NCBI GenBank assembly: GCA_964561705.1
Contig: CAZLQJ010000001.1
Coordinates: 1-64,000, forward strand
Length of the DNA: 64,000 nt
Direction of reading: 5' to 3'
Source: HGM12587 sp964561705
GTDB taxonomy: Bacteria; Bacillota; Clostridia; Lachnospirales; Lachnospiraceae
The notes under the pieces are model-generated. The model searched no databases. It saw only the letters and a program-made list of their open reading frames with translations, and was not told the origin of the DNA. Position 1 is the stretch's first letter. Each line of letters opens with the position of its first letter. Shown in pieces: positions 26,175 through 34,309 of this stretch. Both the position numbers and the translations under genes were made by a program.

Positions 26175-26645
26175 TTATAGACGTTTTGCTTTACATGATA
26201 ACTGATCTACAACCAGTTTAAAAATCGCAACTTTCTCCAACATTTTGTCATCATAATCCCATTCTTCTTTAGAAGTTGCCTGCTTCATAATGGTATTCAG
26301 TGCAATTTTCTTCTCAGCATTGTCATCTACCAAGGAAAGCTTACCGGTTCCGACTACACTTTGAAATGCCGCCGAAAATTGCCATGCTTCTTGACCTTCT
26401 ATCAATGTATAATTTCCATCTATTTCAAAACCCACCTTGGGATTTTTCCGGGCAAGTTCATATTTTCTTCCTGCTTTTGCTCCATGAAAATAAAACAAAT
26501 CGTTTCCTTCCTTTAGATAACCATAGTTCACAGGAACAATATAAATATCACCTTCATCATAAAATGCAATTCTTAATACTTGTTCCTTTCCGATAAACTC
26601 CTCTATCTCAATTTCGTTACTGATTTCTCTGTCTTTTCTTCTCAT
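26175..26645 (-). CDS. Pyridoxamine 5'-phosphate oxidase-like flavin protein
   Basis: A 156-residue split-barrel protein of the PNPOx-like/NimA-type group (COG3467), which binds FMN or a related cofactor. Matching features are an N-terminal helix, then VLRIAFYDEGDIYIVPVNYGYL, LFYFHGAKAGRKYELARKNPKVGFEID and the late WDYDDKMLEKVAIFKLVVDQLSCK, the order typical for this family. True pyridoxine-phosphate oxidases are longer and have other motifs, so vitamin B6 synthesis is unlikely. The physiological substrate is unknown. GGAGG lies 8 nt before the ATG. It is a single gene flanked by two gene remnants. Confidence 0.8.
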   Translation of the reverse strand: MRRKDREISNEIEIEEFIGKEQVLRIAFYDEGDIYIVPVNYGYLKEGNDLFYFHGAKAGRKYELARKNPKVGFEIDGNYTLIEGQEAWQFSAAFQSVVGTGKLSLVDDNAEKKIALNTIMKQATSKEEWDYDDKMLEKVAIFKLVVDQLSCKAKRL

Positions 26646-26767
26646 ATCCTAATCCTCCGAATTATAAGTCACCTTTTTCTGTTTTCAGTTGTTTTATTGA
26701 AGCTTTCAGCACATATAATCAAAAGCTATTTCTTCACTGCCAATCTTAAAGAATGAAGGATACGTTC

Positions 26768-26917
26768 CTATTTTCTTATATCATTTACTGCCGGTGGTTT
26801 TGCAAAGGTAAAAAATCCTACTGCCTCACCTGACTTTCTGCAGCTGATTCCTATTCCCAGGAAAATTACAACAACGATACTCCAAATCATGAATGCAATC
26901 ATCCGCTCTGCCTTCAT
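26768..26917 (-). pseudogene. Truncated small membrane protein (DUF3784-like N-terminus)
   Basis: Reading from ATG 26917 gives a 49-residue product: a single hydrophobic segment (FMIWSIVVVIFLGIGIS) then CRKSGEAVGFFTFAKPPAVNDIRK and a stop. The pattern helix-CRKS-x-GFFTF-KPP-V-D resembles the first half of small clostridial membrane proteins of about 100 residues (DUF3784-like), which continue with a second and third helix after this point. I therefore read it as 3'-truncated. It is possible that the short form is functional. It lies behind promoter copy B and has no strong ribosome site. Confidence 0.5.
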
Positions 26918-26935
26918 AACTTCCAATTTTTTTAT

Positions 26936-26969
26936 AATTGTAACACGACTGGAAATGGTTGTCATTAGG
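26936..26969 (-). promoter_or_regulatory. Promoter copy B (repeated sequence)
   Basis: Minus strand ATGACA (26960-26965), 17-nt spacer, TACAAT (26937-26942), in front of the truncated membrane protein. It is a near-copy of 26080-26113 (30 of 34 positions equal), 856 bp away in the same orientation. Confidence 0.6.
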
Positions 26970-26977
26970 GACAACAT

Positions 26978-27253
26978 TTTTAGGCATAATAATAGCTACT
27001 AACATAATTGTTTTTTCATAATCATTCCTTCGCCAAACTGGAATTTAGTAAGCTCATTATAGCACGAATTCCTTCTTCTTTCATCACTTAATTATGAAAC
27101 TACTATTGTCGATATGCTTTATAATCCATCACATAAAGTTTATCTACACCATTACGAAGTATCGGAACAATTTTGCCCCTTTGCACTCTCACAAATTCTT
27201 ACAATTTACGCCGGATTGTTGAAGGTTCTGATACGCTTCTTTCGTTTCTAACA
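26978..27253. other. Gene-poor stretch with short coding-like fragments
   Basis: About 275 nt without a complete gene. On the minus strand two short open pieces look like debris: one near 27192-27109 reading VQRGKIVPILRNGVDKLYVMDYKAYRQ and stop (longest run given in part), another near 27091-27028 reading MKEEGIRAIMSLLNSSLAKE and stop. Neither has a recognisable family or a good RBS. I see no RNA gene here. Confidence 0.3.
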
Positions 27254-27297
27254 GAAAAAGCAGGCAATACAATAAGATACTCTTTGCATTACCTGCT
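27254..27297 (-). terminator. Terminator after spoIVB
   Basis: Minus strand 14 bp stem AGCAGGTAATGCAA / TTGTATTGCCTGCT with two G-U type pairs, then TTTTTCT. It starts 6 nt after the spoIVB stop and ends the nusB-to-spoIVB operon. Confidence 0.85.
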
Positions 27298-27302
27298 ACG
27301 GA

Positions 27303-28529
27303 TTATTTTGCCGCATCTAACATATTCTCAATAAAAATCCCATACCCTCTCGTTGGATCATTCACCAGCACATGGGTCACCGCACCCACCAGCTTCCCAT
27401 CTTGCAAAATCGGCGAACCTGACATTCCCTGTACAATTCCTCCCGTCAGTTCCAGCAATTTAGGGTCTGTTACCTCAATTTCCATTCCCCGGTGGATCTG
27501 CGTTTCTCCCCGATAGATTTTATGAATATGGACCGTATACTCCTGCAGACTTCCATCTACAGAACTTAGAATCACCGCTTCTCCTTCTCTGACCTCCTGT
27601 TTCAAGGCAATCGGAAGGGCACCATAGGATACACTTCCCTGCAGATGACTATTGGCTGTTCCATAAATTCCACCATTTAAATTTCCTGAAATGCTCCCAT
27701 ACAAGTGCTGCTGGTTATAATTGATCCTACCTGATAGTTTTCCTGGTGCACCCACCTGACCTTTGGTAATGCCGATCAGTTCGCAGTCATATAACCACCC
27801 TTCCGAAACTTCCATTAAAAGTTCACTATCGGAATCTGAGATTCCGTGTCCCAACGCTCCAAATTTCTTTTTTTCAGTCAAATAAGTAAGTGTTCCAACA
27901 CCCTGGGTATCATCTCGTACCCACACACCGATGCAACATTTTTCCCCGTGATAAACCGGTTTTATGGAAACCTCCATAAGTTCTCCATTTCTTCGCAATC
28001 CTAAAACAATTTCTTCTTCGGTACAATCTTCCAATCTTTCAATCAATTCCTGTTTTCTGGTAATCGGTTCTCCCTGAAAACTAATAATGTAATCTCCCGT
28101 CTTTACGATGTTCTTTGCCGGACTTTCCACGGTTCCCCGATCCGTTTCAATGCTCCCTGTTCCAATAATAAAAATTCCATCTGTCTGCACATAGATTCCT
28201 ACAGGGATTCCTCCGGGGATTAACTTCTGTCTGGCTACCAGTTCAACCTCCATAGTTGTAATGGGGATAACGCCAAATAGTTTACAAACCCCTTCATAAG
28301 TTCCATTTTGCGTTTCTGTAATGCTTATTTCTCCTGCAAAATCCAGATTTAAAGACTGTGCAGATAATTTTTTCTGATTTCCGGATAACACTTCTACAGC
28401 ATCTTCCTCATATAAATACATAGAAGCCGGCAACTGCATTTTGATCATTTCATAACCGGAAAACAGACTTCCCCAGACAAACCAGAGTAAAAACAGCCCT
28501 GTAATTATATTTTTTATTTGTTTCTTCAT
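27303..28529 (-). CDS. spoIVB: Stage IV sporulation protein B (signalling serine peptidase)
   Basis: Forespore-made peptidase of family S55 that crosses into the intermembrane space and triggers pro-sigma-K processing. The 408 residues have an N-terminal membrane anchor at 8-24, a PDZ domain around 105-190 (GGIPVGIYVQTDGIFIIG), and the catalytic domain. His228 in GALGHGIS, Asp355 and Ser370 in GIVQGMSGSPIL have the same spacing as the B. subtilis triad (127 and 15 residues). The ATG at 28529 follows GAGG by 7 nt; a GTG two codons earlier is less likely. It is last in the operon behind recN, but has a sporulation-type -10 of its own. Confidence 0.95.
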   Translation of the reverse strand: MKKQIKNIITGLFLLWFVWGSLFSGYEMIKMQLPASMYLYEEDAVEVLSGNQKKLSAQSLNLDFAGEISITETQNGTYEGVCKLFGVIPITTMEVELVARQKLIPGGIPVGIYVQTDGIFIIGTGSIETDRGTVESPAKNIVKTGDYIISFQGEPITRKQELIERLEDCTEEEIVLGLRRNGELMEVSIKPVYHGEKCCIGVWVRDDTQGVGTLTYLTEKKKFGALGHGISDSDSELLMEVSEGWLYDCELIGITKGQVGAPGKLSGRINYNQQHLYGSISGNLNGGIYGTANSHLQGSVSYGALPIALKQEVREGEAVILSSVDGSLQEYTVHIHKIYRGETQIHRGMEIEVTDPKLLELTGGIVQGMSGSPILQDGKLVGAVTHVLVNDPTRGYGIFIENMLDAAK

Positions 28530-28540
28530 TGTCACACCTC

Positions 28541-28568
28541 AAAAAAAGAGAGTCCTTACGAACTCTCT
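28541..28568 (-). terminator. Terminator between recN and spoIVB
   Basis: Minus strand perfect 7 bp stem AGAGAGT / ACTCTCT (28562-28568 with 28547-28553), 8-nt loop, then TTTTTT. The T-run is directly followed by the spoIVB ribosome site GAGG, so read-through and spoIVB translation are tightly linked in space. Confidence 0.8.
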
Positions 28569-28570
28569 GA

Positions 28571-28577
28571 TAGTATG
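28571..28577 (-). promoter_or_regulatory. Sigma-F/sigma-G type -10 element for spoIVB
   Basis: Minus strand CATACTA at 28571-28577 equals the -10 consensus of forespore sigma factors (sigma-F/G). The -35 region about 17-18 nt upstream (GTAGAA) is only a weak match. A start about 7 nt downstream would fall inside the first arm of the recN terminator. Confidence 0.5.
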
Positions 28578-28596
28578 TGACATTTTTCATGATTTT

Positions 28597-30285
28597 CTAC
28601 TGGCAGTTTTTGGCTTTTAAATTTCGTGCCTGATCTTTCATATCCTGCGCATTTTCCAGTACTTTTCCGGTAATTTCAACACCGCCCAGCATACGTGCCA
28701 GTTCTTCTACTTCTTCCCTTTCATTCAGTCTACGAATACCACTGGTCGTCATCTGTCCCTGAACCTTTTTTTCGATCAGATAATGGGTATCTGCCATGGA
28801 TGCAATCTGAGGCAAATGGGTAATGCAGATTACCTGACGACTCCTTCCGATCAATGCCATTTTTTCAGACACTTTCTGGGCCGTACGTCCGCTGATTCCT
28901 GTATCAATTTCATCAAAAATGATACTTTCCACCTCATCCTTATCCGCAAGCACGGTCTTTATCGCAAGCATGACACGGGATAATTCTCCTCCAGATGCAA
29001 CCTTTGCAAGCGGCTTCAATCCTTCTCCTACATTTACGGCAATCTGATATTCCGTTTCATCATAGCCGTTGCTGCTGTAACCGGCCAAACGTTCTAATTC
29101 AATGGAAAACCGCACATCCAGAAAATTTAATTCTGCCAAATGTGCCGTAATGCGCTTGCTCAATTCCGCTGCTGCAGTTTTTCGGATTTCTGAAATTTCT
29201 TCACATAAAATCCCTAACTGCTTCTCAGCTTCTTCAAACGACTTTTCCAATTGATCTACATACAGATCATAATTCTGCAATTTATCGATTCTGGCTTCCT
29301 TTTCTTCCTTGACTTCCAAAATCCGCTCAATGGTTTTTCCATGTTTCGCTTTCAGCTGATTGATCAGATTCAGACGTTCTTCCAATTGCTGTAATCGTTC
29401 CTGGGAAAAATCAAAACGATCCATATATTCAGACAAATCCCGTACGAAATCATTTAACAGACTATCTATTGTTCCAAGCTGCTCACTTAGATTCGTCAAT
29501 GCTTCATCGTACTCGGTAACACTGCAAAGTGTCCGAAAGGCTTTCCCTACCTGTTCTCCTGCACTGTCAAACGCTTCATAACCGCAAAGCTGATGTACTT
29601 CAGACAAAGCATCCATGATCTTTCTTCCATTGATCAGTTTTTTATAGTCTTCTTCCAATGCCTCATCTTCACCGATTTTTAAATCAGCCTCTTCAATCTC
29701 TGAAACTTCAAAACTTAAAAAAGACAGTTCTCTGGCTCTTTCTTCACTGTCAGAAACACTTTCCTCCAGCTCCTTTTTCAGCCTGCAATATTCTTCATAG
29801 ACCCTTTTTAGATCCATTTTCGGTTGTTCTAATGCACTTCCGGCAAATTTATCTAAAATTTCCAGTTGTTTCTTTTTTTGAAGCAGGGACTGATGCTCAT
29901 GCTGTCCATGAATATCGATCACATGGGTCGCTGCTTCCCGAAGTTTTGACACTGGAAAGGTTTCCCCATTGATTTTATTGACAGATCTAGATCCCGTAAT
30001 TCTTCTTGAAAAAATAACTTCTCCATCTTCTACCGGAATACCTAACTTTTTCAGCTCATTTTCCTGATTTTCTGACACGGAAAAGATCAGCTCTGCCAGA
30101 GATTCTTCTGTTCCTTCCCTTAAGAAGCCCCGATCGATCTTTCCTCCCAGAGCAAGTTCAATGGATCCGATAATGATCGACTTACCTGCACCGGTTTCTC
30201 CTGTCATAATATTTAAGCCTTCTGTAAAATCTACTTCCAACTCTTCAATAAGTGCTAAATTCTTTACATGTAAATTTAAAAGCAT
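28597..30285 (-). CDS. recN: DNA repair protein RecN (SMC-like)
   Basis: ATPase of the SMC superfamily that gathers DNA double-strand-break ends. The 562 residues have Walker A GETGAGKS at 29-36 in the N-terminal lobe. A long coiled-coil region lies in the middle (about 155-390) and is shorter than in true SMC proteins. In the C-terminal lobe are the ABC signature VASGGELSRVMLAI, Walker B SIIFDEIDTGISG and THLPQIAS. Length is normal for RecN. It lies 7 nt after argR, as in many Clostridia. A hairpin terminator separates it from spoIVB. Confidence 0.97.
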   Translation of the reverse strand: MLLNLHVKNLALIEELEVDFTEGLNIMTGETGAGKSIIIGSIELALGGKIDRGFLREGTEESLAELIFSVSENQENELKKLGIPVEDGEVIFSRRITGSRSVNKINGETFPVSKLREAATHVIDIHGQHEHQSLLQKKKQLEILDKFAGSALEQPKMDLKRVYEEYCRLKKELEESVSDSEERARELSFLSFEVSEIEEADLKIGEDEALEEDYKKLINGRKIMDALSEVHQLCGYEAFDSAGEQVGKAFRTLCSVTEYDEALTNLSEQLGTIDSLLNDFVRDLSEYMDRFDFSQERLQQLEERLNLINQLKAKHGKTIERILEVKEEKEARIDKLQNYDLYVDQLEKSFEEAEKQLGILCEEISEIRKTAAAELSKRITAHLAELNFLDVRFSIELERLAGYSSNGYDETEYQIAVNVGEGLKPLAKVASGGELSRVMLAIKTVLADKDEVESIIFDEIDTGISGRTAQKVSEKMALIGRSRQVICITHLPQIASMADTHYLIEKKVQGQMTTSGIRRLNEREEVEELARMLGGVEITGKVLENAQDMKDQARNLKAKNCQ

Positions 30286-30292
30286 GATCCAC

Positions 30293-30739
30293 CTATCTTA
30301 AAATTTCTTCCAGCCTCTTTACCAGTTTCCTTGTATCTTCCACTGTACGGATTGCACACATTACCGTGTCATCTCCTGCGATACAGCCCACCAGCTCATC
30401 CCAATGCAGTGAATCCAATGCAGTTGCCACAGCCATGGCTGTACCGGATGCAGTCTTAATCACCAGAATATTCTGTGCCATATCCACCGATACAAAGCTA
30501 TGTTTTAAAATATCTATATATTTATTGGATCCAAAAGACTTATTTTCACTTAATGCCGCATAGACCTGCTTGATGCCATGCTGGATTTTTGTAAGTTTCA
30601 ATTCCCGGATATCTCTGGAAATCGTTGCCTGCGTCACGAAAAAACCTGCTTTCCCCAGCTTTTCAGCAAGTTCCTCCTGCGTCTCGATCTCATATGTTTT
30701 TACCAGTTCTAAAATTGCTTCCTGACGTTTCTTTTTCAT
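30293..30739 (-). CDS. argR: Arginine repressor ArgR/AhrC
   Basis: Arginine-dependent hexameric repressor of arginine synthesis genes. The 148 residues show the N-terminal winged helix (RQEAILELVKTYEIETQEELAEKL, TQATISRDIRELKL) and the C-terminal oligomerisation and arginine-binding domain with GTAMAVATALDSL and GCIAGDDTVMCAI. The two Asp of GDD are the ligand contacts of the family. GGAGG lies close to the ATG. The position between nadK and recN is the conserved one in Gram-positives, where the gene is usually co-transcribed with DNA repair and isoprenoid genes. Confidence 0.96.
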   Translation of the reverse strand: MKKKRQEAILELVKTYEIETQEELAEKLGKAGFFVTQATISRDIRELKLTKIQHGIKQVYAALSENKSFGSNKYIDILKHSFVSVDMAQNILVIKTASGTAMAVATALDSLHWDELVGCIAGDDTVMCAIRTVEDTRKLVKRLEEILR

Positions 30740-30754
30740 AGAACCTCCACCGCC

Positions 30755-31621
30755 TTAATTCGACTGCATTTTCTTGCGCATGATCTCCACAAAACTCTTT
30801 TTATTGATCTTAATCAACTTCGTTGTTTCTTTTGCCTGCATGATCTCTACCCGATCCCCTGTGATCAGATCCACTGACTGTGCGCCGTCAAAAGTCGCCA
30901 CTGCAGTTTCTTCCGTATTTCTTCTTCCTGGACCGATTTTCACAACAACCCGGTCATCTGCCGACAAAACGATGCTTCGAGAACCCAGACTGTGCGGACA
31001 GATTGGTGTCAAAAGAATCATGGAAGAACTCGGTGAAACGATGGGTCCGCCGGCCGACAGATTATAACCGGTAGAACCCGTAGGCGTAGAAATGATGATT
31101 CCATCTGACGGACAGCTATATAAAAATTCTCCATTGACATAAATATCATACTGAATGATGCGAAGTGCGCCGCTTCTGTTTAATACGATGTCATTTAATG
31201 CAATGTCCGAAAATACAGCTTCACCATCACGATACATGGTTCCTTTAAGCATCATCCGCGATTCCAGAATAAATTCATCCGCCATCAGCTTGTCCAATGC
31301 AGTGTACATATTCTCCTGCTCGATTTCCGTTAAAAAACCCAGCGTTCCAAAATTGAAGCCGATGATCGGAAGTTCCTTCCCTACAATATCTCTGGCTCCT
31401 TGAATCAGGGTTCCGTCTCCCCCAAGCACAAGGACACATTCCACATCCTGAGGAATCGTTTCTGCATTGGTAAATCCATAACCTTTCTGTGTTCCGAGGT
31501 CTCCCTTTTCGCCCTGAATATAACAAATTCTTTGGTGTTCCTCTAGATATCGCTGGATCTCTTTTGTTATTTTCAGGTCCTCATCTTTCTGATGATTGGT
31601 AATGATATAAAAAATATTCAT
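30755..31621 (-). CDS. nadK: NAD kinase
   Basis: Phosphorylates NAD to NADP with ATP or polyphosphate. The 288 residues contain the catalytic GGDGTLIQGARD at 67-78 (Asp69), NFGTLGFLTE, and the nucleotide-binding STPTGSTGYNLSAGGPIV. Length and order of motifs are normal. GAGGAAAC precedes the ATG. It lies 10 nt after tlyA and 15 nt before argR in the same operon. Confidence 0.97.
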   Translation of the reverse strand: MNIFYIITNHQKDEDLKITKEIQRYLEEHQRICYIQGEKGDLGTQKGYGFTNAETIPQDVECVLVLGGDGTLIQGARDIVGKELPIIGFNFGTLGFLTEIEQENMYTALDKLMADEFILESRMMLKGTMYRDGEAVFSDIALNDIVLNRSGALRIIQYDIYVNGEFLYSCPSDGIIISTPTGSTGYNLSAGGPIVSPSSSMILLTPICPHSLGSRSIVLSADDRVVVKIGPGRRNTEETAVATFDGAQSVDLITGDRVEIMQAKETTKLIKINKKSFVEIMRKKMQSN

Positions 31622-31631
31622 AATGTTTCCT

Positions 31632-32429
31632 CTAGGAAAGTGTTTTATGCGCTTCTTCTACGATCGCAGCCGGATCTACATGTTCTGCAATTCCCTGGCT
31701 GTTGTTCTGTAAATGCAATAAATATTCGATATTTCCTTCCGGTCCCTTGATCGGAGAAAATTCCAGATTTTTAATTTCAAAATTTAAGGTCTGCGCGTAA
31801 TCAATGACCATCTGGATGACTTCCAGATGCACATTTTTATCCCTTACGACACCCTTTTTTCCAACCTTTTCTCTGCCGGCTTCAAACTGTGGCTTGATCA
31901 GACATACGACCTGTCCATCTTCTGTCATGACATTTTTTACCGGTTCCAGTACTTTCGTCAGAGAAATAAACGCAACATCAATGGAAATAAAAGCCGGCGG
32001 TTCCTGCAGATCGTCCGGTGTTACATAACGGATATTGGTACGCTCCATACATACAACCCTTGGATCATTGCGAAGCTTCCAATCCAGCTGTCCGTGACCT
32101 ACATCTACCGCGTAAACCTTACAGGCACCATTTTGCAGCATACAATCTGTAAAACCGCCTGTAGAAGATCCTACATCCATACATACCTTGTCCTGAAGCG
32201 TTACATCAAAATGCTCCATGGCTTTTTCAAGCTTTAATCCACCGCGGCTGACATATTTCTGCACATAACCCTTCACTTCAATATTTACTGTGTCAGGAAA
32301 CATCGTTCCTGCTTTATCTTCTCTCTGTCCTTCCACAAATACATTTCCGGACATAATGATCGCTTTTGCCTTTTCTCTCGACTGTGCCAATCCTCTTCCG
32401 ACCAGCAAAACATCTAAACGTTCCTTCAT
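31632..32429 (-). CDS. tlyA: TlyA-family rRNA 2'-O-methyltransferase (hemolysin A-like)
   Basis: A 265-residue protein with an N-terminal S4 RNA-binding domain (RLDVLLVGRGLAQSREKAKA) followed by an FtsJ-type Rossmann methyltransferase (CMDVGSSTGGFTDCMLQNGA, the SAM loop; KPQFEAGREKVGKKGVVRD). In characterised members it methylates cytidines of 16S and 23S rRNA at the ribose and affects capreomycin sensitivity; hemolysin is the older label. The gene follows dxs by 13 nt, the common clostridial order. Confidence 0.94.
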   Translation of the reverse strand: MKERLDVLLVGRGLAQSREKAKAIIMSGNVFVEGQREDKAGTMFPDTVNIEVKGYVQKYVSRGGLKLEKAMEHFDVTLQDKVCMDVGSSTGGFTDCMLQNGACKVYAVDVGHGQLDWKLRNDPRVVCMERTNIRYVTPDDLQEPPAFISIDVAFISLTKVLEPVKNVMTEDGQVVCLIKPQFEAGREKVGKKGVVRDKNVHLEVIQMVIDYAQTLNFEIKNLEFSPIKGPEGNIEYLLHLQNNSQGIAEHVDPAAIVEEAHKTLS

Positions 32430-32442
32430 AGTCTTCCTCTTA

Positions 32443-34299
32443 TTACTTTTTTATCACTGCCAAAATACGTTCTGTCACACTTTCTGCATCAATCCCCGCA
32501 TCTTTATAGAGGATATTTACATTTCCATGTTCTACATACATATCCGGCAATGCAATTTTTTCAACATACAATGGAATCTGGCTGCTTGCAACGTAATCTA
32601 CCACATGCTCACCAAATCCTCCTGCGGTCACATTTTCTTCCATCGTAACCAACAGCTGATGATCCTTGGAAAGCTCCCGGATCAGCTCCTTATCAAATTC
32701 TTTTACGAAACGGGCATTGATCAAGGTACATTCATATCCTTTTTCTTTCAGATTTTCCCGTACCTGCTCTGCAACTTTTACCATGCTTCCTACGGCCATA
32801 ATGGCAATCTCTTTTTCCCTATAAAGCATTTCCGCTTTTCCATAGACAATTTTCTCCCGGAACCCGGAAAGCCCTTCATAAGCTTCCCCTCTCGGATAGC
32901 GAATCGCAATCGGCCCATCATACTTCAATGCAAATCGAAGCATCGCATAAAGTTCCTGTTTATTCTTCGGTGCCATAATGCAAAGATTTGGTATCGTTGC
33001 CAAAAAGGACAGATCAAAAATCCCCTGATGTGTTTCTCCATCACTTCCCACCAGTCCGGCTCTGTCAATGGCAAATACCACATGAAGATTTTGAATACAG
33101 ACATCATGCACGATCTGATCGTATGCCCTCTGTAAAAATGACGAATACACAGCAACCACCGGAATCATTCCTCCGGCTGCCAATCCTGCCGCAAATGTAA
33201 CTGCATGTTCTTCTGCAATCCCTACATCAAAAAATCTCTTTGGATATAAATTGGAAAAACGTTTCAATCCTGTACCATCCGGCATTGCCGCTGTAATAGC
33301 CACTACCTTTTCCTCTTTTTCCGAGAGTTTACACAATGCAGAAGAAAATACATCTGTATAATTCGGTTTTTCTTTTTTCTTTTTCGGCAATCCGGTTTCG
33401 ATCACAAAAGGATCTGTTCCATGAAATTTGGACGGATTTCTCTCCGCTGGTCCATATCCACAGCCCTTCTTTGTCAACACATGTACCAGCACTGCACCTT
33501 TTACACGTTTTGCCTCTGCAAAAACTCTCTGCATTGCACTGATATCATGTCCGTCCACCGGACCCAAATAGGTAATTCCCATATTTTCAAACAGCATTCC
33601 AGGTACAAACAGCTGCTTAATTCCGTCTTTTGTACGCTTCAGCCCTGCTGCTACTCTCTGACCGCCCATATGGATCAACGTATTTTCCACACCACTCTTT
33701 AATCCGGTATAAAAATCTGCCGTTCTCAGGGAATTTAAATATTTTGACATTCCACCTAAGTTTTCCGAAATCGACATTTTGTTGTCATTTAATACGATGA
33801 CAAAATTTTTTTTCAGATGTGAAGCATTATTCAGTGCTTCGTAAGCCATCCCGCCGGTCAGGGCACCATCTCCGATCACCGCGACCACATGATGATCCTG
33901 TCCCAAAAGATCTCTTGCATTTACAAGCCCCATTGCTGCCGAAATAGAGGTAGAACTATGCCCGGTATCGAAGCTGTCGCAATCACTTTCTTTTCTTTTC
34001 GGGAAACCACTCATTCCTCCATATTTGCGAAGTTCATCAAAACCGGTCTTTCGGCCGGTCAGGATTTTATGCGTATAGGCCTGATGTCCCACATCCCATA
34101 CGATCTTATCTTCAGGAAGATCAAAACTTAAATGAAGTGCCATCGTCAGCTCCACAACACCCAGATTAGGGGCCAGATGTCCTCCGGTAATACTCAGCTT
34201 TTCAATCAGAAACTCTCTGATTTCCGACGCAAGAATCACCAATTCTTCCGATGTTAAATTTTTAATATCATTTACTTCATTAATCTTTTCTAATATCAT
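32443..34299 (-). CDS. dxs: 1-deoxy-D-xylulose-5-phosphate synthase
   Basis: ThDP enzyme that condenses pyruvate and glyceraldehyde-3-phosphate, the first step of the MEP isoprenoid pathway. The 618 residues have the ThDP motif GDGALTGGMAYEALN, VWDVGHQAYTHKILTGR with active-site His, and in the transketolase domain DVGIAEEHAVTFAAG with the catalytic Glu, and DRAGLVGSDGETHQG. Full length. It lies 10 nt after ispA, so two isoprenoid genes are co-expressed. Confidence 0.97.
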   Translation of the reverse strand: MILEKINEVNDIKNLTSEELVILASEIREFLIEKLSITGGHLAPNLGVVELTMALHLSFDLPEDKIVWDVGHQAYTHKILTGRKTGFDELRKYGGMSGFPKRKESDCDSFDTGHSSTSISAAMGLVNARDLLGQDHHVVAVIGDGALTGGMAYEALNNASHLKKNFVIVLNDNKMSISENLGGMSKYLNSLRTADFYTGLKSGVENTLIHMGGQRVAAGLKRTKDGIKQLFVPGMLFENMGITYLGPVDGHDISAMQRVFAEAKRVKGAVLVHVLTKKGCGYGPAERNPSKFHGTDPFVIETGLPKKKKEKPNYTDVFSSALCKLSEKEEKVVAITAAMPDGTGLKRFSNLYPKRFFDVGIAEEHAVTFAAGLAAGGMIPVVAVYSSFLQRAYDQIVHDVCIQNLHVVFAIDRAGLVGSDGETHQGIFDLSFLATIPNLCIMAPKNKQELYAMLRFALKYDGPIAIRYPRGEAYEGLSGFREKIVYGKAEMLYREKEIAIMAVGSMVKVAEQVRENLKEKGYECTLINARFVKEFDKELIRELSKDHQLLVTMEENVTAGGFGEHVVDYVASSQIPLYVEKIALPDMYVEHGNVNILYKDAGIDAESVTERILAVIKK

Positions 34300-34309
34300 A
34301 GCAGTTCCC

